DNA of 64,000 nt from Amyelois transitella. Its lineage: Eukaryota; Arthropoda; Insecta; Lepidoptera; Pyralidae. Numbering within the stretch: position 1 is the stretch's first letter; every line of letters starts with the position of its first letter. Location of the stretch: contig NC_083524.1 in the NCBI RefSeq assembly GCF_032362555.1, positions 1,908,001 to 1,972,000 on the forward strand, written 5' to 3'. A program made the position numbers and the translations under genes. The notes beneath the pieces are model-generated. The model was not told the DNA's origin, searched no databases, and saw only the letters and a list, made by a program, of their open reading frames with translations. This document shows, one piece after another, positions 1 to 11,540 of the stretch.

Positions 1-1038
1 GGCACATACGCGATCTTTTAATGAAATTTTCAATGACTGTTTTGCATAAATGCTGCGGTATTTCATTAATACAGCGTCCAATTTCCTTTTAAGGCTTGAG
101 TCGTCGTCGGCTTATTCGCATAAACCATTGACTTTAAGAAACCCCAAAGAAAAAAGTCTAATGGTGATAAATCACATGATCTAGGCGGCCAATTCTGGTC
201 TCCAAAACGTGAAATAACACGATCGGGAAATGACTGATGCAGCAATTCAATTGTTTCTCTGGCTGTATGACATGTGGCGCCATCTTGTTGGAACCACATG
301 CCCTCCACATTCATTTCTTCAATTCTGGGCACGAAAAAACTGGTTATCATTTGACGATACCGAACACCATTGACAGTTTGCGCTTGACCTGCCTCATTTT
401 CATAAAAAAAAGGTCCAATGATTCCTCCAGCCCAAAATCCACACCACACAGTGACACGTTGTGGGTGCATTTGCTTCTTATGAATCACTCGAGGATTTTC
501 TTCACCCCAAATGCGACAATTCTGCTTATTGACGAAGCCATCAAGATAAAATGGGCCTCGTCACTAAAGATGATTTTATCGGCAAAATCAGCATTTTCAT
601 GTTGTCTTTCCAAAACCCAATTAACGAACTCCCTTCGCTGTCTATGGTCAGCTGGCTTCAGTTCCTGAGTCAATTGAACTTTGTTTGCATGAAGATGCAA
701 ATCTTTCGTTAAAATTCGCTGCATAGTGGATTTGGAGACACCAATTTTGCTGAGCTCGGTGTCGAATTGAGATGGATGGATTTTGAGCGACATCATCACA
801 GTACAGCTGCAACATTTTCGGTCGATCGACCTAGTCGAAGGCGCGTTGTTGTCTTTACATCACTAACAGACCCAGTTTCAACAAATTTTTCCATTAATCT
901 CTTTACAGTTGACTCTTTTGGAGCATTATTGTGACCCCAAATTGATCGCAATTTCCGAACTGTAGCCGCAAAACTTTCACCATTTTGGTAAAACAATTTC
1001 ACAATGAGAATGCGTTGTTCAATCGTGTAGCGCTCCAT
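1..1038 (-). pseudogene. DD41D mariner transposase, frameshifted
   Basis: The start at 1038 gives a helix-turn-helix N-terminus (MERYTIEQRILIVKLFYQNG). A second frame (799-485) carries the first catalytic Asp in FSDEAHF. A third (488-66) carries QQDGATCH and then DLSPLDFFLWG; 41 residues separate the second and third Asp, so the spacing is DD41D (rosa/Visitor-like group). Below position 66 a further frame continues as INEIPQHLCKTVIENF to the window edge, which is the family's usual C-terminus. At least three frame changes separate the pieces, so this copy is dead. The enzyme would cut and paste the element at TA sites. Confidence 0.85.
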
Positions 1039-1150
1039 TTTTACTAACCTCGTACCTTAAACTAATAAACAATAACACGTGTTCAAATGTCAAACAATGA
1101 CACTTCGAATGCCGCCAAATTTAAATCTTGCGTTCTTGTTGGGACACCCA
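1..1150 (-). mobile_element. mariner-type (DD41D) DNA transposon, cut by the window edge
   Basis: A minus-strand mariner-like element runs off the left edge. Its right terminus is probably the sequence GGGACACCCA at 1141-1150, followed one base later by TA, the dinucleotide mariners duplicate; only one end is visible, so the terminal repeat cannot be confirmed. The interior is the broken transposase described separately. Confidence 0.6.
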
Positions 1151-1271
1151 TTACAATCTTTTTTAAAGACCAAACATCTGTTAGGCTTCTCTACGTTATT
1201 TTAGGACCATCAATAAATTTCAAAGATTTTGATATGTTAACACGGGGTGTGTTTGTTTATAAATTTGGTGT
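1038..1271. other. non-coding flank of the mariner, no gene seen
   Basis: This holds the mariner 5' untranslated region and probable end, then AT-rich sequence. I see no convincing coding signal. Confidence 0.5.
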
Positions 1272-1573
1272 TACTTAATATTTTTATATATCGACCCCAT
1301 TGGTCCATGTGATAGGTTTTTTCGGACACAAGTTTTTTAACGTTTTTTGGACCAGCGGGGATGGCAATCAGTGCCATCTTCATATAGCCCTGATGCAGTT
1401 TAAAATACTTTTAGAGCTCCTTAATTTGTTGACCCTTGGTCATATATGTTTTTAATAGCTCCGACAATTCGGACTAATACTCAGCAGTAGCATTAGCAAT
1501 TTTCCTCTTAAAATTAAAACTTCGTTCCATAGATGGATCAATGTTCTCAACAAAGAAATCGCAAAGCTCATTA
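1272..1573 (-). pseudogene. unidentified coding relic
   Basis: On the minus strand a readable peptide runs through this stretch with two in-frame stops. Pieces include LCDFFVENIDPSMERSF, SELSELLKTYMTKGQQ and KNVKKLVSEKTYHMDQWGRY. Amino-acid composition and continuity look like decayed protein rather than chance. I cannot name the family. It ends at or just inside the left end of the older Harbinger A2, so it probably belongs to the sequence into which A2 inserted. Confidence 0.35.
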
Positions 1574-1652
1574 GCCAGGTCCACACCGGACGATCCATCG
1601 ATCCCGCGATCCGCGATCCAGGATCGCGGAGCGTGGATCGTGGATCGTGTTA

Positions 1653-1688
1653 GGCAGCCATTACACAGTCAATCCAGATCGCGATCCG
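1653..1688 (+). repeat. left terminal inverted repeat of Harbinger A1
   Basis: The 36 bp begin GGCAGCCATTACACAG and match the reverse complement of 5244-5279 exactly. TTA precedes it. Confidence 0.95.
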
Positions 1689-1791
1689 ACCAAGGTCACG
1701 GATCACAGCAGATTGATGGATCTTGATGCGACTGAAGCGTCATTAGACGTTCACTCCAGATCACATCAGTCCACTGTTCGCCACTGTCAAG

Positions 1792-4608
1792 ATGAACACG
1801 TGTTTACAAGTAAATCAGAAGAAAAAAGCTTGTGTAGCAATAATAATTGCTTCTGCTGTAAAGAAACGTGTTAATAGGAAACGTTGGGTTAAACCATGGT
1901 TACTAAAGAGGAACATCTACACCCATTTGAACTTGTTACATGAAATTCATAGTACTGAGGAAGAGGACGATTATGCTAATTACTACAGGATGAATGATGC
2001 ATGCTTTAATCATCTGTTGGAAAGAGTTACACCACACTTGTTAAAACAAGATACCTGCATGCGGAAGAGCATAACCCCTAAAGAAAAATTAGCTGCTACA
2101 TTGCGTTTCCTCGCGACTGGCAGAACTATTGAATGCCTAAAATTTTCGGTAATAATGTCTCCAGCTGCCATTGGTGAAATCATTATAGACACATGTAGAG
2201 CAATTGTTCATGTACTTCAACACTGCATAAAGGTAAGTCATTTCCAGTCAATAGCACCCCTTTTTTAGTATGTCCCGTAAGCAATTAAATGTACCCAATC
2301 ATAATTTGTACAGTTATGTAAGTATTTCTAATATACTATTAAAACACATAGGTTCATATTTATTTTTTTATTTAAAAAGGAAAATCAAGAAAAATCAAAA
2401 ATCAAATCAATCACAAATCCGCCTTAAACTCAGCAAACAGTGTACCAACATTGTACTCTGAATATGTAAATTGAGAAGTAGCATCAGAAGGTGGGATTTG
2501 GGGAGTGGCATCAATTGTTGATGGAATGTGTAGGTTATAACTATCCTGTTCATTTAGAGAATCTGTATTGACTTGTATCACTAATGGTGTAGATGAAGCA
2601 AATGAAGGCGGTGGCATTGAAGCAGGATTGTTAATTATTATGTTTGATGCAATTGGATGTAAAACGTTTTGCGCCTGTGATGACGAATGTTCAGAGTATT
2701 GCCCTAGTGATGATGGAGCCGCTAGAGGTGATGGTGCGTAGGTATAGACGTTTTCACGAGGCGACGGTGTATGTGTTGCTGATGAAGAGCGTTCAGAAGA
2801 TTTCCTGAGCGATGATGGAGCCGACGGAGGTGAAGGTGATGCTGTGTAGTTAGAGCAATTTTCACGAGGCGATGGTATATTTGCTGGTGCTGACGAACGT
2901 TCAGCCGCTAGAAGTGATGGTGTGTAAGTATAGATATTTTCACGCGGCGACGGTGCATGTCTTGCTGATGAAGAACGGTGTATATATGCTGGTGACGACG
3001 AATTTGAAGAGGGCAATATATCTTCGGATACCGATTGGTTAATTTTTACAGAGAATCTATTCAAATTCCCCAACTGCCCTTCAAACAAAATATCATTTAT
3101 GGCCTTTTCGGCGTATAATTTTTGTATTGGATCCATTTGTTCAAGTTTTTCAGACCAGACTAATGCTGCTGAACTGCATGCTTTCTCTGGTTGAGATAAG
3201 TAAGTGCAAGCCTTCTTTAGTAACTCATGTTGAGTACGAGCGATTGTTATTTTTTTCTTTTTTGCATTAGATCCCTCATTAACTTGAGCAGGCGCTGGCA
3301 TTACATTGATAGAGGACAGTGAAGAACTATTTTCTTGGCTCGAAACTTGCCACGATTCTTCTTGAGTATCATTTGGTTGTTGTATCATAGATGGATCATC
3401 TGAATCTTCCGTGTGTGAAATCTGCAGAACAAAGAATATTAAGTTTGTCGCATTTACACTCATTTTACACTATATTACACATGAAAGATACAATTTTTGT
3501 TATGTACGTACACTCACTACACATGACAGGTATATTTTCAGGTATAATTTTTATTAAACACTAGCTGGGTGCCCGCGGCTTCGTCCCCGTTTTCTCGATT
3601 TCGACAACAGCGCCACCTATCTGGTCCAATTATCCAACTATGACTTTAAAACCATCCCTGTACTCACTGAAAAGCACATTAAAAAAATCATTAAAATCGG
3701 TCCAGCCGTTCTCGAGATTTGCGCTTAGCAACACATTTTGGGGATTCATTTTTATGTAATAACCCTCACTACACTATACTGAAAGGTATATTTTTTGTTA
3801 TGTGTATAATTAAATGGAGTTTCATTATTTGTTTCAGATGCCAACAACTGAAGACGAATGGAAAGCAGTAGCAGAAGAGTTTGGGAACAGATACCACTTT
3901 TGGAATTGTTTAGGAGCTTTGGACGGGAAACACGTAGGAATTAAAAAACCTGCTCATTCTGGATCTTTGTATTATAATTACAAAGGCTTCCATAGCATTG
4001 TCCTCATGGCATTAGTTAATGCAAAAAAGGAATTTATTATGATAGATATTGGAACTAATGGACGTATATCTGACGGAGGCGTATTATTTTATACCAAATT
4101 TTGGGAACTTTACCAACAAAAAAAATTGAATCTACCCGAACCTTCAATATTACCGGGTTCTGCTCGAATATCTCCGTATGTGATTATATCTGATGAAGCG
4201 TTTGCCTTGGGCCAAAATTTAATGAAACCATTCCCACAAAATTCACTAAATGAAGAACGCAAAGTATTTAATTATCGCCTCTCACGTGCACGATCGGTAG
4301 TTGAATGTGCTTTTGGCATACTGAATTCTAAATTCGGTATTTTCCAAAGAGATTTAGCCTTTGAACCCAGCAAGGCAGCACTTATAACAGCGACATGTTG
4401 CTATTTACATAATTACCTCCTGCAATATGCTTCAAAATCGTATCTTTCCTCCCATAAAAAAAAAGAATCAAAACATACTAATACGTTTGTCGACATGGAG
4501 TGTACTCATAATAGAAACCCACCACGTGACGCAAAATCGATAAGGGAAAATTTATGTCAATATTTTTGTAATGAAGGTAAAATTGTAACTAATGAAACTG
4601 GTAAATAA
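1792..4608 (+). CDS. Harbinger A1 transposase (HARBI1/DDE_Tnp_4 type), two exons
   Basis: Exon 1 is 1792-2232 and exon 2 is 3838-4608, joined in phase 0 by a donor GTAAGT at 2233 and an acceptor TTTCAG ending at 3837; the product is 403 residues. Exon 1 encodes the N-terminal domain with LRFLATG. Exon 2 carries the catalytic residues: Asp in GALDGKHV, Asp in ISDEAFALG, Glu in RARSVVECAFGIL. The enzyme cuts the element at its TIRs and inserts at TWA sites. The intron encloses an exon of the antisense MADF gene. No stop or frameshift is seen in either exon. Confidence 0.9.
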
Positions 4609-5060
4609 ATAATGCAATACAATAAAACTGTTTTATAAACTAATAACACAATTAATTAGCTCACCTCAGAAACAGGCTTTTCTGCGTTTTGTAGAAATGT
4701 AAGATATTTAAACGTCCACGATTTTGGTACATAAACCTCACCCGTGCCAGCACCTGACCTTTTTGAAGTGACTATCTTTTTTAATTCTCTTCTATAATTT
4801 GACCGCAGACTATTAATTTTTTTCTTTACATCTTCAACAGTGGTACGTGGTTTAATTTTCACTAAAATTTTTTGGAGCTTCTCATACCCGATTCTTCGTT
4901 TGTACTTATTTGTGTAATCATTGCACTTTTTATCCCATAATTCTGGCATAGTTTCCAGAGATAAAATAAACTCTTCTTCGGGAGAATTATTCGGCGTCTT
5001 TGACGTGGATTGTTGCGGTTGCGGCGACGCCATGTCGTCACCATCGTCGTCCGACTCCAT
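2411..5060 (-). CDS. MADF-BESS DNA-binding partner protein of Harbinger A1, two exons
   Basis: Exon 1 (5060 down to 4665) starts MESDDDGDD and encodes a MADF (Myb/SANT-like) domain, with ETMPELWDKKCNDYTNKYKR and WTFKYLTFL. The donor is GTGAGC just below 4665 and the acceptor CTGCAG, so exon 2 runs 3421 down to 2411 in phase 0, for about 468 residues. Exon 2 has a BESS motif (QMDPIQKLYAEKAINDILF) and a long Ser/Pro-rich tail with repeated ARHAPSPRENIYTY-like units. In this superfamily the second protein helps bind the transposon ends and import the transposase. Its intron encloses transposase exon 2. Confidence 0.85.
3561..3760 (+). repeat. short interspersed repeat in the A1 intron
   Basis: The stretch from CTAGCTGGGTGCCCGCGGCT to AAAATCGGTCCAGCCGTTCT matches a short non-autonomous repeat pattern I recognise from many moth genomes, probably LINE-derived. 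It lies in the overlapping intron space of both A1 genes, so it does not break either frame. Confidence 0.55.
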
Positions 5061-5243
5061 CGCGGTGCGAACGCTGACTGATGTAAATTGAAAAAACTTC
5101 TCATTACACGCTCAATCTGGATGGCGATCTCGGGATCGCGATCATGGATTTCAAAAAATCTAGTTATTTGTGATCCGATCGCTCGATCTATCAATCCAAC
5201 ACGTTACACAGTCAATCTAAATCGAGATCAATGATCACGATCA

Positions 5244-5279
5244 CGGATCGCGATCTGGATTGACTGTGTAATGGCTGCC
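5244..5279 (-). repeat. right terminal inverted repeat of Harbinger A1
   Basis: Exact inverted copy of 1653-1688, followed by TTA at 5280-5282. Confidence 0.95.
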
Positions 5280-5376
5280 TTAGGCCGATCCACTCTTGGA
5301 AACTTGCGATCCCAAATATGCGCTCCAAGCGATCCTAAGGCGATCCGTGTTTCAGCCAGTCTAACTCTTGTACGAT

Positions 5377-5814
5377 ATGGAGTCACACGTACAACGGCGG
5401 CGTCTTGCCGTTGCAGCAGTAACTTTTATTTTGCTTAAATGCTTGCGCAAAAAATCACAAAAAAGAAAACGACGGTTTTGGGTGAAACAAATTAACAAAA
5501 ATCGCTTGGAATCTGGGACTCAGCTGTACGCAGAGTTAGTGTCAGATAAAGGTGAACACAATTTTGCAAGAATGAATGCTAATCAATTTGAGATATTGTG
5601 TTCATTATTAAATAACAAGCTAAGAAAGAATGATACAAATTATAGAGATGCCATTACTGTGAAGGAAAGATTATTACTAACATTGAGATTTTTAGCAACT
5701 GGAGATTCGTACGTCAGTTTGCAGTATCTGTTCCGCATTTTCAAACAGTCTATATCGATAATTATTCCTGAAGTTTGTGAAGCCATCATTGACCTGTTAA
5801 ATGATTATGTAAAG
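5377..5814 (+). CDS. Harbinger A2 transposase, exon 1 only
   Basis: A start at 5377 (MESHVQRRRLAVAAV) gives 146 codons ending at a GTAAGT donor at 5815, phase 0, as in A1. It has the LRFLATG motif and aligns by eye with A1 exon 1. The catalytic second exon is missing from this locus, lost beyond the B1 insertion, so no active enzyme can come from it. Confidence 0.75.
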
Positions 5815-5936
5815 GTAAGTAAAACCATACTTTATTACTCAATAAAAAAGTAGTGTATTACAATCATAATTTAAAGAAGTAACATGTTTACAATTATTAA
5901 TTATTTTTTGAAAACATGATATAGGTAGGTACTTAT

Positions 5937-6510
5937 TTAATTCGGTGGTGACTGTGGAAGTGAATAATCCTGAGGTTTCAGAAACTGGGACTGCGATGAA
6001 TTGGAGGCTAGATGAGCAGACGGTGATGTCTGTGGTATTGGAGCTGGATAATTTTGAGGTTGTAGAGACTGGGACTGTGATGAAGTGGATGCTATTTGTG
6101 TGCCAGGATATGAATTAGTGTAATATCCATAATTGCTATCCCCATATCTTCCTGTGTCAGCTTGAAAAATAACTTGGCATATAGCATTTTTGACATTAAC
6201 TAATGTTACTGCATCATATTTCCGCAATTCAGTAGATATATACTGCCCGAAAGCAATGTAAGAATCAGTTTCCGGTTGTGGTGGCTGAGCACATTGTTGC
6301 AGAAGTTGGAAAGCCTCTGAAAGAGTTTCATCTGATATGTCATCTGCATTATTAGAAGTAGTTTTCTTTCTTTTTTTTGTTCTTTTGTTTGTTGTTTGGA
6401 CACTGGATTGTGCATTCTGATCATTCTGCTCTCTACTCTGATCTGTGTGGTGGTTGGCTCTCTCCGGTTGTGTGTCACTAGTAATGTTACTGTTCTCGTT
6501 TTCGCTCACT
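5937..6510 (-). CDS. Harbinger A2 BESS-domain exon (second exon of the MADF gene)
   Basis: A minus-strand exon begins after a CTACAG acceptor near 6511 and runs to a stop at 5937. It has a Lys-rich patch (NKRTKKRKK), a BESS-like stretch (YIAFGQYISTELRKYDAV) and a Ser/Gln/Pro tail with internal repeats (IASTSSQSQSLQPQNY, LASNSSQSQFLKPQDY). It matches A1 exon 2 in position and layout. The MADF exon that should lie farther right is gone. Confidence 0.7.
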
Positions 6511-6692
6511 GTAGTATTAAGGGCTTGTACACAAAACTGAGATGCGACGCGATGCGAATTCGCAACGCAGAAAATTACGACACGAATTGCTGCGATGCGA
6601 TTTCGTGCGGCAAGGCGTCTCCCAGGGTGACCATTCCTTCGACGACCGTTAACCGTACTAAACGTATTTTGAATTGAAAACTAGGTCGTGAC

Positions 6693-8804
6693 ATGGATCG
6701 TAAAAAAAAATGTGCACTTTTATTATTGCTTAGGAGATACAAGAAAAAGAAACAAAGAAGATTTTGGGTTCATCCATTTATTACTATTATGAATCCCGAT
6801 GGAAACTATTTTCTTCTAAAATATTAAGCTTTGAAAACCGACGAAAAAAAGTTTTTGGAGTATTTTAGAATGAGCATATCTTCATTCGAAGAGCTTTTAA
6901 GTTTATTATCACCATATCTTCAGAAACAATCGTACAAGGGGAGAATTCCTGTTATGCCTCTGGAAATGATTGGCCTCACTATCCGGTAAGTAAAGAAAAA
7001 CAATAATTGTTTACATTAGTTTTTATTGAGAAAAGAGTTTTTAAAATATTACAATCCATAAAATTTACGAAAAATCAAAGTCTTCTTCAGTTGAAAGTGT
7101 GCTTAATATGCTTGAGTTAGAATAATCATTACTGGGTGAATTAATTTGATCTGGTATGTTAGATGACTGTGGACGTATCAGTGGCGTTTGTTGAGATGTC
7201 GCAAAATGTTGAGTTTGATAGCCACTCTGGTAGTTGCTATTCGGATAGTAGTAGCCATGAGGTTGATGCAACTCTGTTAAAATTTGAAGAACTCTGCTCT
7301 GAAAGATTAGTGTTTTATTGTCATCTAATCTTTCAAGTGATGGTAGAATACCTTTAAAAAAGATATGTGTCTATTCTCAGGTTCCTTTAAAATCTTTACA
7401 ATATCATCTTCAAAATTATTATTAACCATCTTTCTTTTTGGTGGCTGCCTTTGGTAACGTGTTTTAGATGTACCTTCTTGATTATCTTGCTCATTTTCTG
7501 ACTCATTTATACTAGTAGAGGTCTCATTTTGCAAATTTTTCTTAAGAAATTGTAATTGTTTGTACAGATGGTATTCTTTTATATTTTTGGATCCAGACCC
7601 TGACCTACTTGCATCTTTGAGTTTCTTTTCATATTTATTAAAGGTATCCTTAATCCCCCTCCATCTTTGTATTACTGAATTACCTGCAAAAAGAAATAGA
7701 CAATATTTAATTTATTCATTCATTTATTAATCTTTATTATTCATCAAATACCAATTGTACAGAACAATAGGCGAACTTAACGCGAGAAGCGTTGTTTACC
7801 AATTAATTAAATTAAAATAATTTATGTATGTTTATGTCGTTTTAGGTTGGTGTTCTTTATTTTTCCAGTTTGTTATGTAAATTAATCCTTTTATTTTCTA
7901 TTTATGTTACAGATTCCTAGCGACCGGAAATGAAATCAGAAATATACATTTAGATTATTATCGAGGAATAAGTACAGTTGCTAAGATAATACGAGTAGTT
8001 TGTAATGCAATATGGAAATTTTGTTTAAATGCAAACATACCAAAAATAACACAACAGCTGTTTGAAGAAATAGCTGCGGACTTTGACAAGAAAGCCAACT
8101 TCCCTAACTGTATTGGAGCCGTTGATGGGAAACATATTCGTATTCGTAGTCCCCCAAAAAGTGGATCACTTTTTTTTAATTACAAGGGCTACAATTCAAT
8201 AGTTTTGTTGGCTATTGTGGACTCGAAATACAGATTCATCTATGTGGACATAGGAGCATATGGAAAGGAAAGTGATTCCACTATTTTCCATAACACGAAA
8301 CTGTACGACTTACTGATGAGAGGTGATTTGCCTACACCAACATCAAGGCCGTTACCGGGCTTTCAAGAACCGGTTCCATTTGTTTTTGTCGGAGACGAAG
8401 CTTTTTCTATTTCGAATAATGTCATGCGTCCTTATTCTGGCAAGCATTTGTCTGTTAAACAAAGAGTATTCAACTACCGTTTGAGTAGGGCAAGAAGATA
8501 TGTCGAGTGTACTTTCGGGATACTGGCCAATAAGTGGCGAATATTTAACCGGCCCATTAACGTTTCATATGATTTTGCAATAGATATTGTTAAGGCTTGT
8601 TGCATACTACATAACTTTGTAATTAACCGTGATAAATTAGACACCACTAATGAAATGATCATAGATGATTCCGAACTACAACCACTTCAACAAGGGTTGA
8701 ATGTAGGTAGTCAGGTGGTAAGTGCAAATATAATTAGAAACGAATTTTCGGATTACTTTACTAGTGAAGTTGGAGCATTAAGCTGGCAACTACAAAAAAT
8801 TTAA
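6693..8804 (+). pseudogene. Harbinger B1 transposase, two exons, one stop codon
   Basis: Exon 1 (6693-6985) starts MDRKKKCALLLLLRRYKKK and ends in phase 2 at a GTAAGT donor. One TAA interrupts it where the sister copy B2 reads KYEALK. Exon 2 (7913-8804) follows an ACAG acceptor and is open throughout: RFLATG, GAVDGKHIRI (Asp), GDEAFSIS (Asp), RARRYVECTFGILANKW (Glu), ending in LSWQLQKI. Apart from the single nonsense codon it is complete and closely parallels B2, so it was inactivated recently. Confidence 0.88.
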
Positions 8805-9205
8805 GAATATACAATACGACTTGCGTTGTTGCTCGCGTTCTTGGTAATAAATCAATACAACAGGTACAAAAGGATCACATCGTAAAACATTAAAGTAACT
8901 CGCTGTCGACGCCTAAACACGTAAACAATTTAAAGAATATTTTTTGTGCTTATATGAATAGAATGTTTGATTTGTAGGTAGTAAAAAGTAAAAAAGTTAT
9001 ACTTAATAAATGTATTTGTGTACTTACCAAGTTTAGTTTTTTCATTGTTTTCTTTTTCCTCGAAATTTGGATATAAACTTTTACACACGTCCTTCCAAGC
9101 ATCTTGTTTGATGAATTTGTTTTTATAATCTTCATTACTAGTGTCCCAAAGAACAGGGCGCTCCTCAATCAGTGATATTAAAAAATCAACGTCGTATTCT
9201 GTCAT
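7065..9205 (-). pseudogene. Harbinger B1 MADF-BESS partner gene, one frameshift
   Basis: Exon 1 (9205 down to 9028, 178 nt) encodes MTEYDVDFLISLIEERPVLW, the start of a MADF domain, and ends at GTAAGT. Exon 2 (7683 down to 7065) begins GNSVIQRWRGIKDTFNKYEK, has a basic segment (PKRKMVNNNFEDD) and then a BESS-like stretch reached only through one frameshift near 7360 (from HISFLK to GILPSLERLDDN). The tail is Tyr/Gln/Ser-rich. Its intron encloses transposase exon 2 completely. Confidence 0.8.
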
Positions 9206-9536
9206 TTTTAAAGTACACGTCTTGCCCACACGCTGTCCCTGAGCGAACTATAAAATGGCGTCAAAAAATGTGACGCAACATCGCAGGAATGCGCGATGCG
9301 AATCAATTCGCAAGTTCTTGCGATGCGTAGAGGGAGCTCGCAGATTTTTGCGATGCGACGTCGCATCGCAGTTTTGTGTACAAGCCCTTAGGGCCAGGCC
9401 ACAACAGTGCGTTGCGGCGTCGCATCGTAAAAACAACATCGCACAGCTATGCGATGCGATGTCGCAACGCAAAAATTTCATCGGATACGACATCGTACGT
9501 AAAGACGCTAACCAACGTTTCAGTTTCTAGTGAGAC

Positions 9537-11540
9537 ATGGATCGCACTGCGCGTGTTCTACTTCTGCTTGCGTTAAGGCGTATTAAGAAAAAGAAACAGA
9601 AAAGAAAGTACTGGGTGCACCCATTACTGACAATTATGAATAAAGATGGAAACCACTTCAAAAGGAAATATGAGGCGCTAAAAGTGGACGAGGTTAAATT
9701 TTTCGATTACTTTAGGATGAGTGTAGGAAGTTTTGAAGAGCTTCTTAGTTTGATAAAGCCTCATTTACAAAAGAAATACATATTTAGAAAACCCATCGAA
9801 CCTCTGGAGATGCTGGGATTAACTATAAGGTAAGAAAAAAATAAACTATTTATACTATAATCATACTGTTTAATCATTTTCACAATTTAGTGTTATTCAA
9901 AACTCGTAATCCGATTGTGTGTCATTCGTCAAATTTGTTAGTTCCTCATCGAAATTAATTTGTTCTGGCTCATTTACATCATCATTCCTTGGCGTTTGTG
10001 GAGACGATTGCATAGGCGCCGGTGATGTTTCGCATCCGCTTTGGAAGGCACTGCGTTGAATGGATGTTTGGTAGCCACTCTGCATAGACATTTGAGCTGT
10101 TTGATAGCCAGTCTGAACAGTTGTTTGAGATGTTTGATAGTTTGCTTGGACGGATGTTTGTGAAGTTTGATAGTGGCTGGGATAGTATGATGGTTGGTGT
10201 AAATCAGTTAATATCTGTAGGACACGACTTTGGAAAATTATTGTTTGATTATCATTCAATTTTGTTTAAAAATTAAAATTCATGTCTACTTTCAGGTGTT
10301 TTTAAAGCAGCTATAATATTCTTCTCAAATTCGTCTTCGTCAATTTTTCTTTTACGCGATGCAGGCTGGTAACGTGGCATGACAGGTTGCTGGCTTTGTT
10401 GGGTTGAGGTGCTTGGTCTTATTTCTTCATCGTCAAGACTTGATGTTGTTTTATTTTGAAAATTCTTTTTCAGAAATAGGAGCTGGTCGTATAGATGATA
10501 TTGTTTAATTTTTTTGGCCCCAGCTCCGGATTTACATTGCTCGTTTAATTTTTTTTCGTATTTTGTAAAATTATCCTTGATTCCTCTCCATTTTTTTATG
10601 ACATCGTTACCTAAAAAAATATGAAGAATAATGATTTATTTTGTTTTTTTTTTTCAGGTACCTGGCGACGGGAAATACTTTTAAAGATATGCATTTCACA
10701 TATTATCGTGGAAAATCTACAATAACAGAAATAGTAAAATTTGTTTGTCGTATTTTATGGAACATTCTTAAAAGGTTGGAATTACCAAAAATTACAACAG
10801 AGCTGATGGAACAAATTGCTCAAGAGTATGAAAAAAAGACCAACTTTCCTAATTGTATAGGAGCGCTAGATGGAAAACACATTCGTATATTGAGCCCGGA
10901 TCACAGTGGATCCCTATTTTTCAATTATAAAAATTATAATTCCATTGTTCTATTAGCACTTGTTGATACGAATTACAAATTTATATATGTCGATATAGGT
11001 GCATATGGTAAGGAATGTGACTCCACTGTTTTTCAAAATTCAAAACTATACGACTTATTAAAAAAAGGTCAATTATCTATACCTCCGCCAAAACCGTTAC
11101 CTGGCTTTCAAAAAGAAATTCCTTTTGTCTTCGTGGCGGATGAAGGATTACCACTGACAAATAATATAATGCGCCCATATTCTGGGAAGTTTTTATCGAT
11201 AGAAAAACGAGTTTTTAATTATCGTTTGAGCCGAGCCAGACGATATGTTGAGAGCGCTTTTGGCATTCTCGCAAATAAATGGCGCATATTTCACCGACCC
11301 ATTAATGTTTCTTACGATTTCACAATAGACATTATAAAAGCATGCTGTGTATTACACAACTTTGTATTGAATCGAGATGGCGCACAAACGTTTGAAGAAA
11401 TGATTATTGACGATTCTTTGCAAATTTTACACGAAACAACACATGAAAGTAGAACGGAAGCTAACATAATCAGAAACGAATTTTGTAATTATTTTAATAG
11501 TAACATTGGAGCTCTAAGTTGGCAGTTAACGAAAATATAA
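9537..11540 (+). CDS. Harbinger B2 transposase, two exons, open
   Basis: Exon 1 is 9537-9829 (293 nt, same length as B1) and exon 2 is 10658-11540, joined AG|G between GTAAG and TTTCAG, giving about 391 residues. Exon 1 starts MDRTARVLLLLALRRIKKKK. Exon 2 has RYLATG, GALDGKHIRI (Asp 1), FVADEGLPL (Asp 2; B1 has GDEAF here) and RYVESAFGILANKWRIF (Glu), ending LSWQLTKI. No stop or shift is visible. Its intron holds the antisense BESS exon. It could supply transposase for B1 and related non-autonomous copies. Confidence 0.92.

Larger units (their letters stand above)
1653..5279 (+). mobile_element. complete PIF/Harbinger element A1 (3,627 bp)
   Basis: Perfect 36-bp terminal inverted repeats lie at 1653-1688 and 5244-5279. 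They are flanked by TTA at 1650-1652 and 5280-5282, the 3-bp duplication typical of PIF/Harbinger. Both ends are full of GATCC/GATCGCG words. It carries a spliced DDE transposase on plus and a spliced MADF-BESS gene on minus. Both frames are open, so this copy may be competent or recently so. It sits inside the older related element A2. Confidence 0.93.
1574..6517 (+). mobile_element. older PIF/Harbinger element A2, split and truncated
   Basis: A GATCC-rich left end (about 1574-1649, preceded by TTA) and the sequence from 5283 onward look like one element split by A1. After the split come transposase exon 1 (5377-5814) and a minus-strand BESS exon (5937-6510), the same order as in A1. The element stops at 6517-6520, where B1 begins, and I did not find its right half. 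The exact left end is uncertain because the unidentified relic's reading frame may run into it. Confidence 0.6.
6521..9387 (+). mobile_element. PIF/Harbinger element B1 (2,867 bp)
   Basis: Terminal inverted repeats begin GGGCTTGTACACAAAACTG at 6521 and end with its inverse at 9387. The right flank is TTA (9388-9390) and the left flank is TAA (6518-6520), so the duplication has either drifted by one base or is imperfect. Both ends are dense in GCGATGCG words, including the palindrome GATGCGACGTCGCATC near 9350. It carries the same reciprocally nested gene pair as A1, with light damage. Confidence 0.87.

Noticed and set aside
237-668. Plus-strand open frame over the mariner
   Set aside because: It is antisense to the recognised transposase frames and has no family features.
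1577-1720. GATCC-rich block as a satellite
   Set aside because: It is explained by Harbinger terminal and subterminal repeats, with the matching inverse at 5060-5340.
9248-9530. Open frames on both strands at the B1/B2 junction
   Set aside because: They arise from repeated GCGATGCG words in the terminal repeats, not from a gene.
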